NCBI GenBank assembly: GCA_043101845.1
Contig: JBICHN010000011.1
Location: 930,001 to 994,000 of the forward strand
DNA length: 64,000 nucleotides
DNA from: JBICHN01 sp043101845
GTDB taxonomy: Bacteria; Planctomycetota; Phycisphaerae; Phycisphaerales; UBA5793
Reading direction: 5' to 3'
Part shown: positions 17,715 to 26,541 of the stretch, piece after piece
Position numbering within the stretch: the first letter of the stretch is position 1
How the letters are laid out: every line of letters starts with the position of its first letter
Notes under the pieces: model-generated
What the model was told of the DNA's origin: nothing
The model's database searches: none
Seen by the model: the letters and a program-made list of their open reading frames with translations, nothing else
Translations under genes and position numbers: made by a program

Positions 17715-17737
17715 CGGGTCGCCCCTCCGGCGACCCG
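17715..17737 (-). terminator. Perfect 9 bp stem-loop after the P-type ATPase gene
   Basis: CGGGTCGCC at 17715-17723 pairs with GGCGACCCG at 17729-17737 across a 5 nt loop. It starts 30 bp beyond the ATPase stop codon. There is no T-run, so it may stabilise the 3' end or help Rho rather than act as a classical intrinsic terminator. Confidence 0.45.
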
Positions 17738-17766
17738 CATCCATCTGAAAGTCGGGACAATTGCGC

Positions 17767-19878
17767 TCACACGGCAGGGGCCGGCGCCGCGGCGCGGTCG
17801 GGAAGCACCGTGGTGTCCGTTCGATCACCGGGCAGCGCGACTCCGTGCTCCTCACCATACCGCACGAGGCGGAAGCTGTTTCCGATCACGAACACATCCG
17901 CGAGGCCGTGCCAGACCGCCGCGAGGAAGACGGTGAATTCGCCGAGCTGACCGCTCGCCGCGAACGCGAGTCCGACAAGAGCGATGATGATCGACGCGAT
18001 GATATTCTGCGTGATCACGCCGCGCGTCTTCCGCGCGAGTTCGACGAGAAACGGCAGGCGCGACAACTCGTCGTTCATGAGCGCGACGCCGGCGGAGTTC
18101 GCTGCGATATCCGTGCCACCAAGCCCCATGGCGACGCCGACATCCGACGCCGCAAGCGACGGCCCGTCGTTGATCCCGTCGCCGACCATCATGACATGGC
18201 GACCATTTCGCGTGAGTTCCACGATCGCGGCGTGCTTCTCGTCCGGATGGCATTCGGCTTCAATGCGATCGATCCCGACGACCTGGGCGACCCGGTTCGC
18301 GACCGGGGCACGATCGCCGGTAAACATGTGGACCTGCCGCACGCCGAGTTGACGGAGTTCGGCGATCGCTTCCGCCGCCTTCGGACGCACGCGATCTTCA
18401 AGACCCACGGCGCCAAGATAACGGCCGCCCTTCATGACATGAACGCCGGTCATGCCGCCGATCTTGTTCTCGACGGCTTCGACATCGGCGCGGGCTCCGG
18501 GATTCATCTCGAGCAGCCACTTCGCCCGGCCGGCGTAGAGTTCGCCGTCCGGTCGCTGAACCTTGACGCCCAGGCCATGCACTTCTTCCGCGTGCCCGTC
18601 GTTCGCCACCTCGATTCGGGCCGCTTTCGCCGTTTCCATGATCGCGAGCGCGAGCGGGTGGTTCGAATGCCGCTCCGCCGCGGCGGCCGCGGCGAGTAGG
18701 TCGGCGCCCTCGACCCCCTCCGCGGGGGCCAGGCGGCTCACCGCAAACTTTCCGGTCGTGATCGTTCCGGTCTTGTCGAGCACAACGGTGTCGACGGACG
18801 CCGCCGCCTCGAGCGTGCTCGTGTTCTTGATCATGATGCCGAGACGCGCCGCCGACGCGAATGCCGCGACCATCGCGGTCGGGGACGCGAGCAGCAGGGC
18901 GCCTGGACAGGTCACGACCAGCACCGCAATCGCTTTCTCCGTCGCCGACACACCCTCGGCGCCACCGGTCTTGTCCGGCGACAGGATGAATACGGCCAGC
19001 GCGATCATGAGCACGATCCAGACATAGTGTCCGGCGACAATCTCGATGATCTGCTGCCGCGGCGTCTTGGACAGTTCGGCTTCGTTGATGAGCGTGACGA
19101 CCTTGCCGATCGTCGTATCGATGCCAAGCCGCGTCACTTCCGCTTCGATGCTGCCCGTCAGATTCGTCGTCCCCGCGTAGACCGGGTCGCCGGTCTCGAC
19201 TTCAACGGGCGCCGATTCGCCCGTGAGACTCGCCTGATTAATCGAGGTACGGCCGGTCACCACCGTGCCGTCGGCGGGGAAGTTTTCGCCCGGACGAACC
19301 CGGATGACCGTGCCAATTCGGACTTCTTCGAGCGGAACGATGCGTTCTTCGCCGTCGACCACGACGCGGGCGGTGTCCGGCGTCAGGTGGACGAGCTGCT
19401 CGATCGCCTTGTGGGCGCCCCACGCCGTGCGGCGAAGGATGGCGTCCATCATGAACAGAATAAAGGCGAGCGCCCCGGCCGTGACATACTCACCCGTCGC
19501 AAGCGCCGCGCTGATCGCGATCGTCACCAGGAACGAGGTCGACGGCCGGCCGCGTTGCATTTCGCGCCAGGCGCCGCGGAAAAGCGGAACCCAGAGGATC
19601 AGTGCGCCGACGACCGCGGGAATCTGGCGAATTTCGTCATCGATCCCGAGGTACTTCGCCACGAAGGTCGACAGCACCATGGCGCCGCCAAGAAGGGCCA
19701 GAATAATGGCGCCCTCGGCGTTGCTCGAGGTATTGTGAATCTCACAACACTCCACATGCTTCATCGCATCGAGATCGTGATGCCGCGGGTGGTCATGATC
19801 GTGATGGTGATGATCATGCCCGTGGTGATGGTGGTGGCCATGATCGTCGTGGTGGCTCGCGGCGTCAGCCTGTGCCAT
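17767..19878 (-). CDS. P1B-type heavy-metal-transporting ATPase with His-rich N-terminus
   Basis: 703 aa. The first ~34 residues are mostly His, Asp and Gly (His at 9-10, 13, 15-19, 21, 23-26 and onwards), followed by ECCEIH at 43-48, and there is no HMA domain. The pump core has TGES (219-222), DKTGTITTGK (368-377), an HP motif NHPLA and GDGINDGPSLAASDVG. The membrane metal motif is TCPGALLLASPTA with CPG at 324-326 instead of the usual CPC. This resembles Zn/Cd-type exporters, but the metal is inferred. A GAGGAGA ribosome binding site precedes the ATG. It is followed on the same strand by the Vsr-methyltransferase gene. Confidence 0.92.
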   Translation of the reverse strand: MAQADAASHHDDHGHHHHHGHDHHHHDHDHPRHHDLDAMKHVECCEIHNTSSNAEGAIILALLGGAMVLSTFVAKYLGIDDEIRQIPAVVGALILWVPLFRGAWREMQRGRPSTSFLVTIAISAALATGEYVTAGALAFILFMMDAILRRTAWGAHKAIEQLVHLTPDTARVVVDGEERIVPLEEVRIGTVIRVRPGENFPADGTVVTGRTSINQASLTGESAPVEVETGDPVYAGTTNLTGSIEAEVTRLGIDTTIGKVVTLINEAELSKTPRQQIIEIVAGHYVWIVLMIALAVFILSPDKTGGAEGVSATEKAIAVLVVTCPGALLLASPTAMVAAFASAARLGIMIKNTSTLEAAASVDTVVLDKTGTITTGKFAVSRLAPAEGVEGADLLAAAAAAERHSNHPLALAIMETAKAARIEVANDGHAEEVHGLGVKVQRPDGELYAGRAKWLLEMNPGARADVEAVENKIGGMTGVHVMKGGRYLGAVGLEDRVRPKAAEAIAELRQLGVRQVHMFTGDRAPVANRVAQVVGIDRIEAECHPDEKHAAIVELTRNGRHVMMVGDGINDGPSLAASDVGVAMGLGGTDIAANSAGVALMNDELSRLPFLVELARKTRGVITQNIIASIIIALVGLAFAASGQLGEFTVFLAAVWHGLADVFVIGNSFRLVRYGEEHGVALPGDRTDTTVLPDRAAAPAPAV

Positions 19879-20122
19879 GAACCCGGTCTCCTCGTCTTGG
19901 ATGGGCGGGGTCGACGGTTGAAATCGTCCCTGAAATGCGGTCTACGGTAGCGGCGAGGCGAATCGGCGTCCAACGCCGAACGCGCACGCTCTCCGCTGAT
20001 CTCAGATCTACGCAGGAACCAAGGCCGCGGTTCGGCGTGGCGCCGGACGCCGCCGCCGCCCGGTACCATACGATAGAGACTCACGAGACTGCGAAGCCGA
20101 CGCCCGCCGGAGATGACCCGCG
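19879..20122. promoter_or_regulatory. Divergent promoter region, P-type ATPase and FmdB-like gene
   Basis: 244 bp without a gene. Toward the right, TACCAT (20064-20069) overlaps TACGAT (20069-20074), giving plausible -10 elements about 50 nt before the FmdB-like ATG, which has a CGGAGATG ribosome binding site. A metal-responsive operator for the ATPase could be here but I see no clear dyad. Confidence 0.35.
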
Positions 20123-20416
20123 ATGCCAACTTATGTCTACCAGGAGATTCTGCCCGATGGTTCCGAGGGCGAGGTGTTCGAGGTCGTGCAGAAGATGTCC
20201 GATCCGCCCCTTGCGACCCATCCGGAAACCGGAAACGCGGTCGAGCGGATCATTCAGCCGCCGTACATTCCCGGGCAGGGCAGCGATCATCACAAGAAGA
20301 ATCTGCTGAGCAACAAGAACCTCGACCGGCTCGGGTTCACGAAGTACGAGCGCGCCGGCGACGGCAAGTACGAGAAAAAGGCCGGCAAGGGCCCGAATGT
20401 GATCAGCGCCGACTGA
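20123..20416 (+). CDS. FmdB-family-like small protein that has lost its zinc cysteines
   Basis: 97 aa beginning MPTYVYQEILPDGSEGEVFE, followed by VVQKMSDPPLATHPETGNAV. FmdB/CxxC_CXXC_SSSS zinc-ribbon proteins begin MPxYxY(x)CxxCG...FE..Q.MSDPPL..CP.CG, so the framework is preserved while every cysteine is replaced (PDGS and HPETG at the CxxC positions). The C-terminal half (residues 50-97) is Lys/Asn/Gly-rich and basic. Function is unknown; parent-family members are small putative regulators. It is convergent with an ABC permease gene, 20 bp apart. The reading of it as a degenerate FmdB relative is moderately sure. Confidence 0.72.
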   Translation: MPTYVYQEILPDGSEGEVFEVVQKMSDPPLATHPETGNAVERIIQPPYIPGQGSDHHKKNLLSNKNLDRLGFTKYERAGDGKYEKKAGKGPNVISAD

Positions 20417-20436
20417 TCGCGGGAGGATCGGGCTTC

Positions 20437-21729
20437 TTACCCTACTTCGCGAGTCTGGAAGAGGATGACCGCGAGGCTGAGCAACCCGGTGATGTAGATG
20501 GCGCTGTATCCAGCGAGCAACGCCATGTGCCGGAGGGGAATGATGTGTCGTTGCGTCAGCGGGTCGATGAGGATCAGGAACTGGAAGTTCGGCAGGATCG
20601 CCCAGGCGACGCGCCAACCCTGATTCACCTCGGGCGGCCCTGAGAGCAGGTAATCTCCCGCCCGCGGCACACGGCTCACCGGACCATCACCGATCCGAAC
20701 GAGTTCGGCTTCCCGCTGGTTCAGGTTGCGGACCTGAACGGCCGACCCCTCGTCCCGCCGAATCACGGTGCTCAAGCCGACCGGGTCCGCCGCAATGTCG
20801 ACCTCCATCCCTTCGCGGAGATCAACTCCGCGGTCGACCTTGATCAGGTAGTAGTCCCCGTCATCGCTGAAATCATCGTCGGTGTCGCGACCGTATTCAA
20901 TCTCGGTGATCGTCGCGACGGACTTCGTCTCGTAGACACGCTGTCCGAAGAGGTAGTCGCTCAGGAGCCCGGCCATGAAGACGCCGACACAGACAAAAAT
21001 GGTCATGACCTGGCCGAGCCGCGCGGACGCGGCGATCGCGACCGCCGTCATCACGAGCAGCGCCATTCCGAGCGCCACGAGGGCGAGAATCATTTGTGGA
21101 TCGAGGTCGGGCGAGACCCAGTGGTTGTACTGCGCCTGAAAGAGCTGGAACTGCCAGGTCTTGTCGAAGGCGAGCACGAGCAGCCACGCGATGATGGACA
21201 GCGGAAGCAGGGCCCCGATCGCGACGCTGTTGAACATCCAGTCGTAAAAGTAGTTTCCCCAGATCCCGAGCGCGACGGCGAGCCCGATGGCGCCGAACCC
21301 GAAGACGATGACCGGCCAGTCCCACTCGTCGCCGGCCCGCTGGAGCACCTCGTGCCGCACGGTCATCATGAACGCGATCGAAAGAATGACGGCCGCGACG
21401 AGGATCGCCGCGGAGACGCCGAGATACTTGCCGAAGATGAAAATTGGCCTCCCCACCGGTTTGGAAACGACGGTCAGGGCGGTCTTCTTCTCGATCTCCT
21501 CGGCGAGCACGCTTGTCGCCGTAAACGCCGCGATGACGAGACCGCAGACGAATATGGTCGCCATGCCCATGTCGAGCAGAAGCTTATTGTCATCCTTGAG
21601 CGTGAAGGTGCTCAGTCCGAGGTTCATCATGAGGCCAAGCACACCGACGCCGATCATGATGATGAAAATCGGTTGCCGTATGCTTTCGATGAAGGTGTTC
21701 CGAGCGATCGCGAAGAGCTGTCCGATCAT
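20437..21729 (-). CDS. ABC-2-type transporter permease with large extracytoplasmic or cytosolic insert
   Basis: 430 aa with six or so hydrophobic segments. The N-terminus (MIGQLFAIARNTFIESIRQP) and the segment ATSVLAEEIEKKTALTVVSK followed by PVGRPIFIFGKYLGV are typical of ABC-2/NosY-like permeases. Between residues ~270 and 380 a hydrophilic domain (EIEYGRDTDDDFSDDGDYY, a VDRGVDLREGMEVDI stretch) interrupts the membrane part before a last span. It has no ATPase beside it on this strand. The ATPase at 26.5 kb and permease at 27.8 kb are the nearest ABC genes, and the second permease shares the same core motif, so they may form a heterodimeric exporter. Confidence 0.82.
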   Translation of the reverse strand: MIGQLFAIARNTFIESIRQPIFIIMIGVGVLGLMMNLGLSTFTLKDDNKLLLDMGMATIFVCGLVIAAFTATSVLAEEIEKKTALTVVSKPVGRPIFIFGKYLGVSAAILVAAVILSIAFMMTVRHEVLQRAGDEWDWPVIVFGFGAIGLAVALGIWGNYFYDWMFNSVAIGALLPLSIIAWLLVLAFDKTWQFQLFQAQYNHWVSPDLDPQMILALVALGMALLVMTAVAIAASARLGQVMTIFVCVGVFMAGLLSDYLFGQRVYETKSVATITEIEYGRDTDDDFSDDGDYYLIKVDRGVDLREGMEVDIAADPVGLSTVIRRDEGSAVQVRNLNQREAELVRIGDGPVSRVPRAGDYLLSGPPEVNQGWRVAWAILPNFQFLILIDPLTQRHIIPLRHMALLAGYSAIYITGLLSLAVILFQTREVG

Positions 21730-21879
21730 CGGGCGCGGCTTTCTCGGTGAGAGCGGGAGCGGGGGAGGAGACGCGTGAGGCGTCCCCGGGAGCTGCGGCG
21801 AGGAACGGCGTCGTTCCGAGTCGGTGAATCACCCGCCGCGAGCCGCGACGGACCCGCGCTTTTCTACGCGGCGGCGTGA

Positions 21880-21908
21880 ACCTTAGAAGCGTACGCGGCG
21901 TACCGCAA
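21880..21908 (-). promoter_or_regulatory. Plausible sigma70 promoter for the ABC permease gene
   Basis: On the minus strand TTGCGG (21908-21903) and TAAGGT (21885-21880) are separated by 17 bp. It lies about 150 bp upstream of the permease start. Confidence 0.35.
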
Positions 21909-21993
21909 GCGAGTTCGCCGGGTGTTCGGCGCCAGAGTCGATGTGGAAGCCGCCATCTTTCGCGGCTCATCTCCGCCCACAACCTTCCGTGAA

Positions 21994-22022
21994 TTGACAC
22001 CTTTAAGGCCAAGGTTTATCCT
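21994..22022 (+). promoter_or_regulatory. Sigma70-type promoter of the SPFH gene cluster
   Basis: A perfect TTGACA (21994-21999) is followed by a 17 bp spacer and TATCCT (22017-22022), about 48 nt upstream of the first SPFH gene start. It is the best consensus -35/-10 pair I found in the window. Confidence 0.65.
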
Positions 22023-22070
22023 TCCCGCCGCTCTGCAGTCCCCCGAACCAATACGAAGAGTCGCTGCCGG

Positions 22071-24203
22071 ATGAGAACGGACCATACGACATACGCCATC
22101 GCGACGAAGGTCAGTCTGGGCGGGCTCGCCCTGCAGATCATCGCGGGGGTCATCCTCCTGGCATTCGGACTGGCTACGAGAGATCAGGTCGCCTGGGGCG
22201 CCTCGTTCTATGTTCTCGCCGGGTCAATCGTCTGGATCACCCTTGCGATTCTCTTTCACCAGCACAAACTGGAACGCATCGAGGCGATCGAGTCCGAGGA
22301 GATCGTCCGCGCGGGCGAGCGAGGCGGCTCGATCTTCGAGGTATCCGAAGAAGACCTTGCGGTCGCCGCCCGCCGATTGCGGGGGATGTACCGGGTCCTC
22401 GTTCCGGTCGTCAGTCTCATCGTCGCCGCGGTCCATGTCGGTCTCGGGGTTTATCTCTACCGCTACTACTTCCAGACACGGTGGGTCTCTGAAGCGGCGG
22501 GCACGAGAGCGGATCTTCCGTCGCTCCAGTACGCCGAGGGGGCGGCGGCGTCGTGGGGGATCGCCATCACCGCCGGCATCGCCGCCGTGCTCTTCATCTT
22601 CTCGCGTTATGTGAGCGGAATGAGCAAGCAGCCGGCGTGGTCGAACCTTCGCGGTGGCGCGGCGGTGAGCGTCGGAACGGCACTGGTCGGGGCCGTCCTT
22701 GCACTTTCGTACAGTTTCGTCGTCACCGGCAACGAATTCCTCATCCATCTCGTCTCGCGCCTCCTGCCGTTTTTCATCGGGTTCGTAGGACTCGAGATTG
22801 CGGTCAACTTCGTCCTGAACATCTACCGGCCGCGCCGCCCGGGCGAAATTCCGCGTCCGGCGTTCGACTCGCGGGTGCTCAGCCTGCTCGCGACGCCGGA
22901 TTCGGTCGTCAAGTCGATCAATGACGCGATCAACTACCAGTTCGGGTTCGAGGTCACCTCGACCTGGGCGTATCAGTTGCTCGCTCGACTCGTCATTCCG
23001 CTCGTGGCGTTCCTCGTCGCCCTCATTGTTGTTCTGAACGGCGCCGCGGTAGTTGAGCCGCACGAGCAGGCGATCGTGACGCGCTTCGGCAAACGCGTCT
23101 ATGCGGATCGCGTCCTTGACTCGGGCATCGTCTTCAAGTGGCCGTGGGACCAGGTCGAGAGCTACCCGGTGTACCGCATCCACGAAGTGACCGTGGGGCA
23201 CGCCGACAATGTCGAGCTGTCGGACGGGCCGCTCCTCTGGGGTGAAGCGCACACGACGGGCGCGGAAGATCTGATCATCGTTCGGCCGACGGCGCTCCGC
23301 CGTTCCGAAAATGACGGGGACTCTGGACGAGACGAGCGAGTCGTGCGCGACTTCGCCGTGCTCAACGCCGAAGTGCCCGTGCATTACCGGATCAAGACCG
23401 GAATGGACGACGCGCCGGGCGGGGGTCAGCGTCCCGGCCTCATCAACTATGTTGAGTTCGTCGCCGGTGAGCGCAATCGCGACGAGCTGCTCACCGCCCT
23501 CGCGACACGAATCGTGCATCGATACGCCGCGTCACTTCGGATTGATGAGATTCTCGGCGACCGCCGCGCCGACATGCCGAACGAGTTGCAGCAGCTCATC
23601 CAGGCTGAGCTCGACGCGATGCACGCCGGCCTCGAAGTCGTTTTCGTCGGAGTGGCGGGCATTCACCCGCCGGTCGGCGAGGAACTCGGGGTGGTCGAGG
23701 CGTTCGAGGAGGTTCTGAAGGCGCGCGAAGAGCGGGAAGCGTCGATCCAGGAGGCTCGCGCGGAAGCGATCAAGGCGCTCTCGGAAGTCGCGGGAGATGA
23801 ACAGACCGCCCGCCGTCTCGTCGAAGAAATCGAACGCCTGGAAACGCTTCGAATTGGAAGCGACGAGTACGCGGAGCAGGAGCAGGTCGTCGCCAATCTG
23901 CTCGTCGCCGCAGGGGGAACCGCGGCGACCACGCTCTACGACGCGAAGGCGCGGCGGTGGGAGATGACGATGGGCCAGTGGGCCCGCACGATCCGTCACA
24001 ACAGCCGTCTCGCACGCTTTATCGCGGCGCCCGACCTCTACATGGCGCGCGAGTACTACGGGCGTCTCGTCGAGGCGCTCGCCGCACAGAAAGTGTTCAT
24101 CGTGCCTCGTGACTATCCGGTCCGGCCGAGCATCAACCTCGAGGAAGATACCACGACCGTGAATCTCGGAGTGGGCATCGAGGACGAGCAGAACATGTTC
24201 TGA
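22071..24203 (+). CDS. Multi-span membrane protein with C-terminal SPFH/Band 7 domain (HflK-like)
   Basis: 710 aa. The first ~320 residues hold about seven hydrophobic segments arranged as spans with short loops, ending RLVIPLVAFLVALIVVLNG. The SPFH domain follows (AAVVEPHEQAIVTRFGKRVY, residues ~325 on, with SGIVFKWPWDQVESYPV), then a long charged helical region (EEVLKAREEREASIQEARAE) typical of HflK/flotillin stalks. Classical HflK has one N-terminal span, so the extra membrane module is unusual. It heads a run of three SPFH genes. Such proteins form ring-like scaffolds that regulate membrane proteases or organise microdomains. Confidence 0.85.
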   Translation: MRTDHTTYAIATKVSLGGLALQIIAGVILLAFGLATRDQVAWGASFYVLAGSIVWITLAILFHQHKLERIEAIESEEIVRAGERGGSIFEVSEEDLAVAARRLRGMYRVLVPVVSLIVAAVHVGLGVYLYRYYFQTRWVSEAAGTRADLPSLQYAEGAAASWGIAITAGIAAVLFIFSRYVSGMSKQPAWSNLRGGAAVSVGTALVGAVLALSYSFVVTGNEFLIHLVSRLLPFFIGFVGLEIAVNFVLNIYRPRRPGEIPRPAFDSRVLSLLATPDSVVKSINDAINYQFGFEVTSTWAYQLLARLVIPLVAFLVALIVVLNGAAVVEPHEQAIVTRFGKRVYADRVLDSGIVFKWPWDQVESYPVYRIHEVTVGHADNVELSDGPLLWGEAHTTGAEDLIIVRPTALRRSENDGDSGRDERVVRDFAVLNAEVPVHYRIKTGMDDAPGGGQRPGLINYVEFVAGERNRDELLTALATRIVHRYAASLRIDEILGDRRADMPNELQQLIQAELDAMHAGLEVVFVGVAGIHPPVGEELGVVEAFEEVLKAREEREASIQEARAEAIKALSEVAGDEQTARRLVEEIERLETLRIGSDEYAEQEQVVANLLVAAGGTAATTLYDAKARRWEMTMGQWARTIRHNSRLARFIAAPDLYMAREYYGRLVEALAAQKVFIVPRDYPVRPSINLEEDTTTVNLGVGIEDEQNMF

Positions 24204-24220
24204 TTTGCCCATGAAGGCCA

Positions 24221-24236
24221 GGCGCCGCGGGGCGCC
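24221..24236. repeat. Short GC stem-loop between first and second SPFH genes
   Basis: GGCGCC (24221-24226), a GCGG loop, and GGCGCC (24231-24236) form a 6 bp hairpin in the 68 bp gap. It may tune the relative expression of the two genes. Confidence 0.35.
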
Positions 24237-24271
24237 GGCGTGAATCGCACTACGGGAATCGAGTCTGATCT

Positions 24272-25243
24272 ATGAGTCGCATCGCCCTTTACATCCTCGC
24301 CGCACTCGTGGCGATCACCTTGCTGCTCTTCACTTGCACCTACAAGGTGCGGTTCAATGAGCACGCGATCGTGACCACCTTCGGCCGCGCTGGCGAAGGA
24401 TCGCTCACGACTGACGCCGGTCTCCATTTCAAATGGCCGTACCCGGTTCAGTCCGTGCATCACTTTGATGTCCGCACACGAGTGCTCGAGACTCGTCTCG
24501 AGAATGTCGTGACCTCGGACAACCAGCTTGTCGCGGTGCAGGTCTTCCTGACCTGGCGCATCAGCGATCTCCCGAGGTTCTTCCGCAGTCTCGAAACGAT
24601 TGAGGCCGCGGAGGACCGACTGACGAACCGGCTTCGCTCCTCACTCGGAGTGTTCTCGTCGTTCGATTTCGACGACCTCCTGAGCCCTGCGGCGTCGGAG
24701 CTCGGTTCGGTCGAACAGCGAATGCTCGAAACGCTGCAGGGTCGGAGCGGCGGCAACGAGTCCGTCGGCGAACTCTTCGGCATCGAGCCGGTGACCGTCG
24801 GCGTGAGCCGATTCATCCTGCCCGAGAACACGACCGTCGCCGTATTCGAGCGAATGAAGCAGACGCGTGAAGCGCTCGCGCAGGACGCGCGATCGTCGGG
24901 CGAGGCTTCGGCTCGCGCGATTCGCACCGAAGCCGAGCGACTTGCGAAAACGATTGAGAGTTTCGCGGAGCGCATCGCCGCGGAAATCGTGGCGCGGGGT
25001 GAGGCGGAGGCGGCCGAACTCATCAGCCGTCAGGCCGAATCGCCCGAGGCGGAGGAATTCGCGATCTTCCTCCGCAAGCTCGACGCCTTCACGGCGTCGA
25101 TCAGCCGGAACACCACGATCATCCTGCCGGCGATCCCGCCGTTCGACCTCTTCCTTGGTGAGGACTCGTTCCCGGCCGCGGCGCGAACGGACGAATCAGA
25201 ACCCATCCGCGAGGCCGCCCGCGCCGACGGGGGAGGGAACTGA
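24272..25243 (+). CDS. SPFH/Band 7 protein, HflC-like
   Basis: 323 aa, near the length of HflC. One N-terminal membrane segment (IALYILAALVAITLLLFTCT) is followed by the SPFH domain with EHAIVTTFGRAGEGSL, DAGLHFKWPYPVQSVHHFDV and VSRFILPENTTVAVFERMK, the latter matching the HflC helix that begins the coiled-coil stalk (residues ~205-260, Glu/Ala/Arg-rich). It ends just 3 bp before the next SPFH gene, so the two are probably translated together. Known HflKC complexes enclose FtsH; no ftsH is in this window. Confidence 0.85.
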   Translation: MSRIALYILAALVAITLLLFTCTYKVRFNEHAIVTTFGRAGEGSLTTDAGLHFKWPYPVQSVHHFDVRTRVLETRLENVVTSDNQLVAVQVFLTWRISDLPRFFRSLETIEAAEDRLTNRLRSSLGVFSSFDFDDLLSPAASELGSVEQRMLETLQGRSGGNESVGELFGIEPVTVGVSRFILPENTTVAVFERMKQTREALAQDARSSGEASARAIRTEAERLAKTIESFAERIAAEIVARGEAEAAELISRQAESPEAEEFAIFLRKLDAFTASISRNTTIILPAIPPFDLFLGEDSFPAAARTDESEPIREAARADGGGN

Positions 25244-25246
25244 GCC

Positions 25247-26515
25247 ATGGCGGAGACTCCGACGCCGACCAATCCGCCACAGCCGCCGGGCCGACGGCCC
25301 GACGACGCCACGCCGGCCGCGCTCGACCCCGCGAACAAGTCGCTCATGGATGCGCTGAGGCTCAGCTTCCGCATTCTCCAGGTCGTGATGGTGCTGCTCA
25401 TTCTCGTGTACCTCAAGAGTGGCTACAACATCGTGCCCGAGCAGTCGAAGGGCATTCGTCTCACTTTCGGACAGATGAGTTCGGAGACGCTCGAGCCGGG
25501 CGGCCATTTCAGCTGGCCAGCGCCGATCGGCGATTTCGTTACCGTGCGAACCGCGTCGCGCGAAGTGGAACTGCTCAACGAGTTCTGGATCCAGCTTCGC
25601 GAGAACGAGCGCAACCGGTCATTCTCCGAAATCAGTCGAATGGCGAACGAAGGGCTGCGCCCGGGTACCGACGGCTCAATCATTACGGCGGACCACAATC
25701 TCGCGCACACGAAGTGGAAGATCACCTATCGCGTTCGCGATCCTCGGTCCTTTGTCGAGTATGTCCACGCCGACGCGGATGAAGTGGTGCTCGCCGCCGC
25801 GGAGCGCGGAGTCGTGCATGCAGCGGCCGTGATTGAACTCGACACAATCATCTCGACGCCCGATGCGATGACGCCGCAAGTCAAGTCGTACGCGCAGAAT
25901 GTGCTCGATGAGATGGGCGCTGGAATTGAAGTTGAATCGGTCTCGCTTGTCGAAGCGCGCCCACCTCGCCAGGTGCTCGAAGCGTACGAGAGCGTGACGC
26001 GGGCGAACGCGGATGCGAAGCGGGCCGAGGCTGAGGCCCGCCGCGAGCGGGCGCGAATCCTGAACGATGTCGCGGGAGGCGCCTTCAACGAACTCGTCGA
26101 GCTCATTCGGGAGTATGAATCGTTGACTGAACTCGCGGCCGATGATGAGTCTCAAGCAGCGGCGGATGAGGTCCTCGCACAAATTGACGAGTTGATCCAG
26201 TCCGGTCAGGTCGCCGGACAAGTCGCCGAGCTCGTCGGGGAAGCTCAGCAGGATCGAATCGCGCTCCTCACGGAACTGCGGAACGAGTACCAGATCTTCT
26301 CTGCGCTATACGAGCAGTATCGCGCGAATCCCGAGTTGACCGTCACGGAACTCTGGAGTCGCTCCATGGAGGATGTCGCCGCCCGTGACTTCGTCCGATT
26401 CTGGCTCTCCGAAGACACGACGGAAATCGTCGAACTCAAGATCAACACTCCCGCAGATATCATTCGACAGCGGCAGCGTGAGGTGTATGAAGCAGACGGC
26501 CAGGGCGGCGGCTGA
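25247..26515 (+). CDS. SPFH/Band 7 protein, HflK-like
   Basis: 422 aa. A Pro-rich cytosolic N-terminus (residues 1-30) resembles that of HflK. A single span (VVMVLLILVYLKSGYNIV) follows, then SPFH motifs EQSKGIRLTFGQMSSETLEP, GGHFSWPAPIGDFVTV and ADHNLAHTKWKITYRVRDP. The long helical region (ANADAKRAEAEARRERARIL) continues to residue ~370. Compared with HflK the segment after the stalk is longer (EYQIFSALYEQYRANPELTV). It probably assembles with the HflC-like neighbour. Downstream by 26 bp is the ABC ATPase gene in the same orientation. Confidence 0.85.
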   Translation: MAETPTPTNPPQPPGRRPDDATPAALDPANKSLMDALRLSFRILQVVMVLLILVYLKSGYNIVPEQSKGIRLTFGQMSSETLEPGGHFSWPAPIGDFVTVRTASREVELLNEFWIQLRENERNRSFSEISRMANEGLRPGTDGSIITADHNLAHTKWKITYRVRDPRSFVEYVHADADEVVLAAAERGVVHAAAVIELDTIISTPDAMTPQVKSYAQNVLDEMGAGIEVESVSLVEARPPRQVLEAYESVTRANADAKRAEAEARRERARILNDVAGGAFNELVELIREYESLTELAADDESQAAADEVLAQIDELIQSGQVAGQVAELVGEAQQDRIALLTELRNEYQIFSALYEQYRANPELTVTELWSRSMEDVAARDFVRFWLSEDTTEIVELKINTPADIIRQRQREVYEADGQGGG

Positions 26516-26541
26516 GCCACAACGATTGGTGAGGAGGCCCG

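Larger units (their letters stand above)
21730..22070. other. 341 bp divergent intergenic region with promoters in both directions
   Basis: No gene is seen. It contains one good sigma70-type promoter for the SPFH cluster and one plausible promoter for the minus-strand permease (listed separately). The left 150 bp are very GC-rich and featureless. Confidence 0.55.

Noticed and set aside
22224..23519. 431-codon minus-strand frame opposite the first SPFH gene
   Set aside because: Arg/Asp/His-rich shadow frame with no domain; the plus strand shows membrane spans and SPFH motifs.
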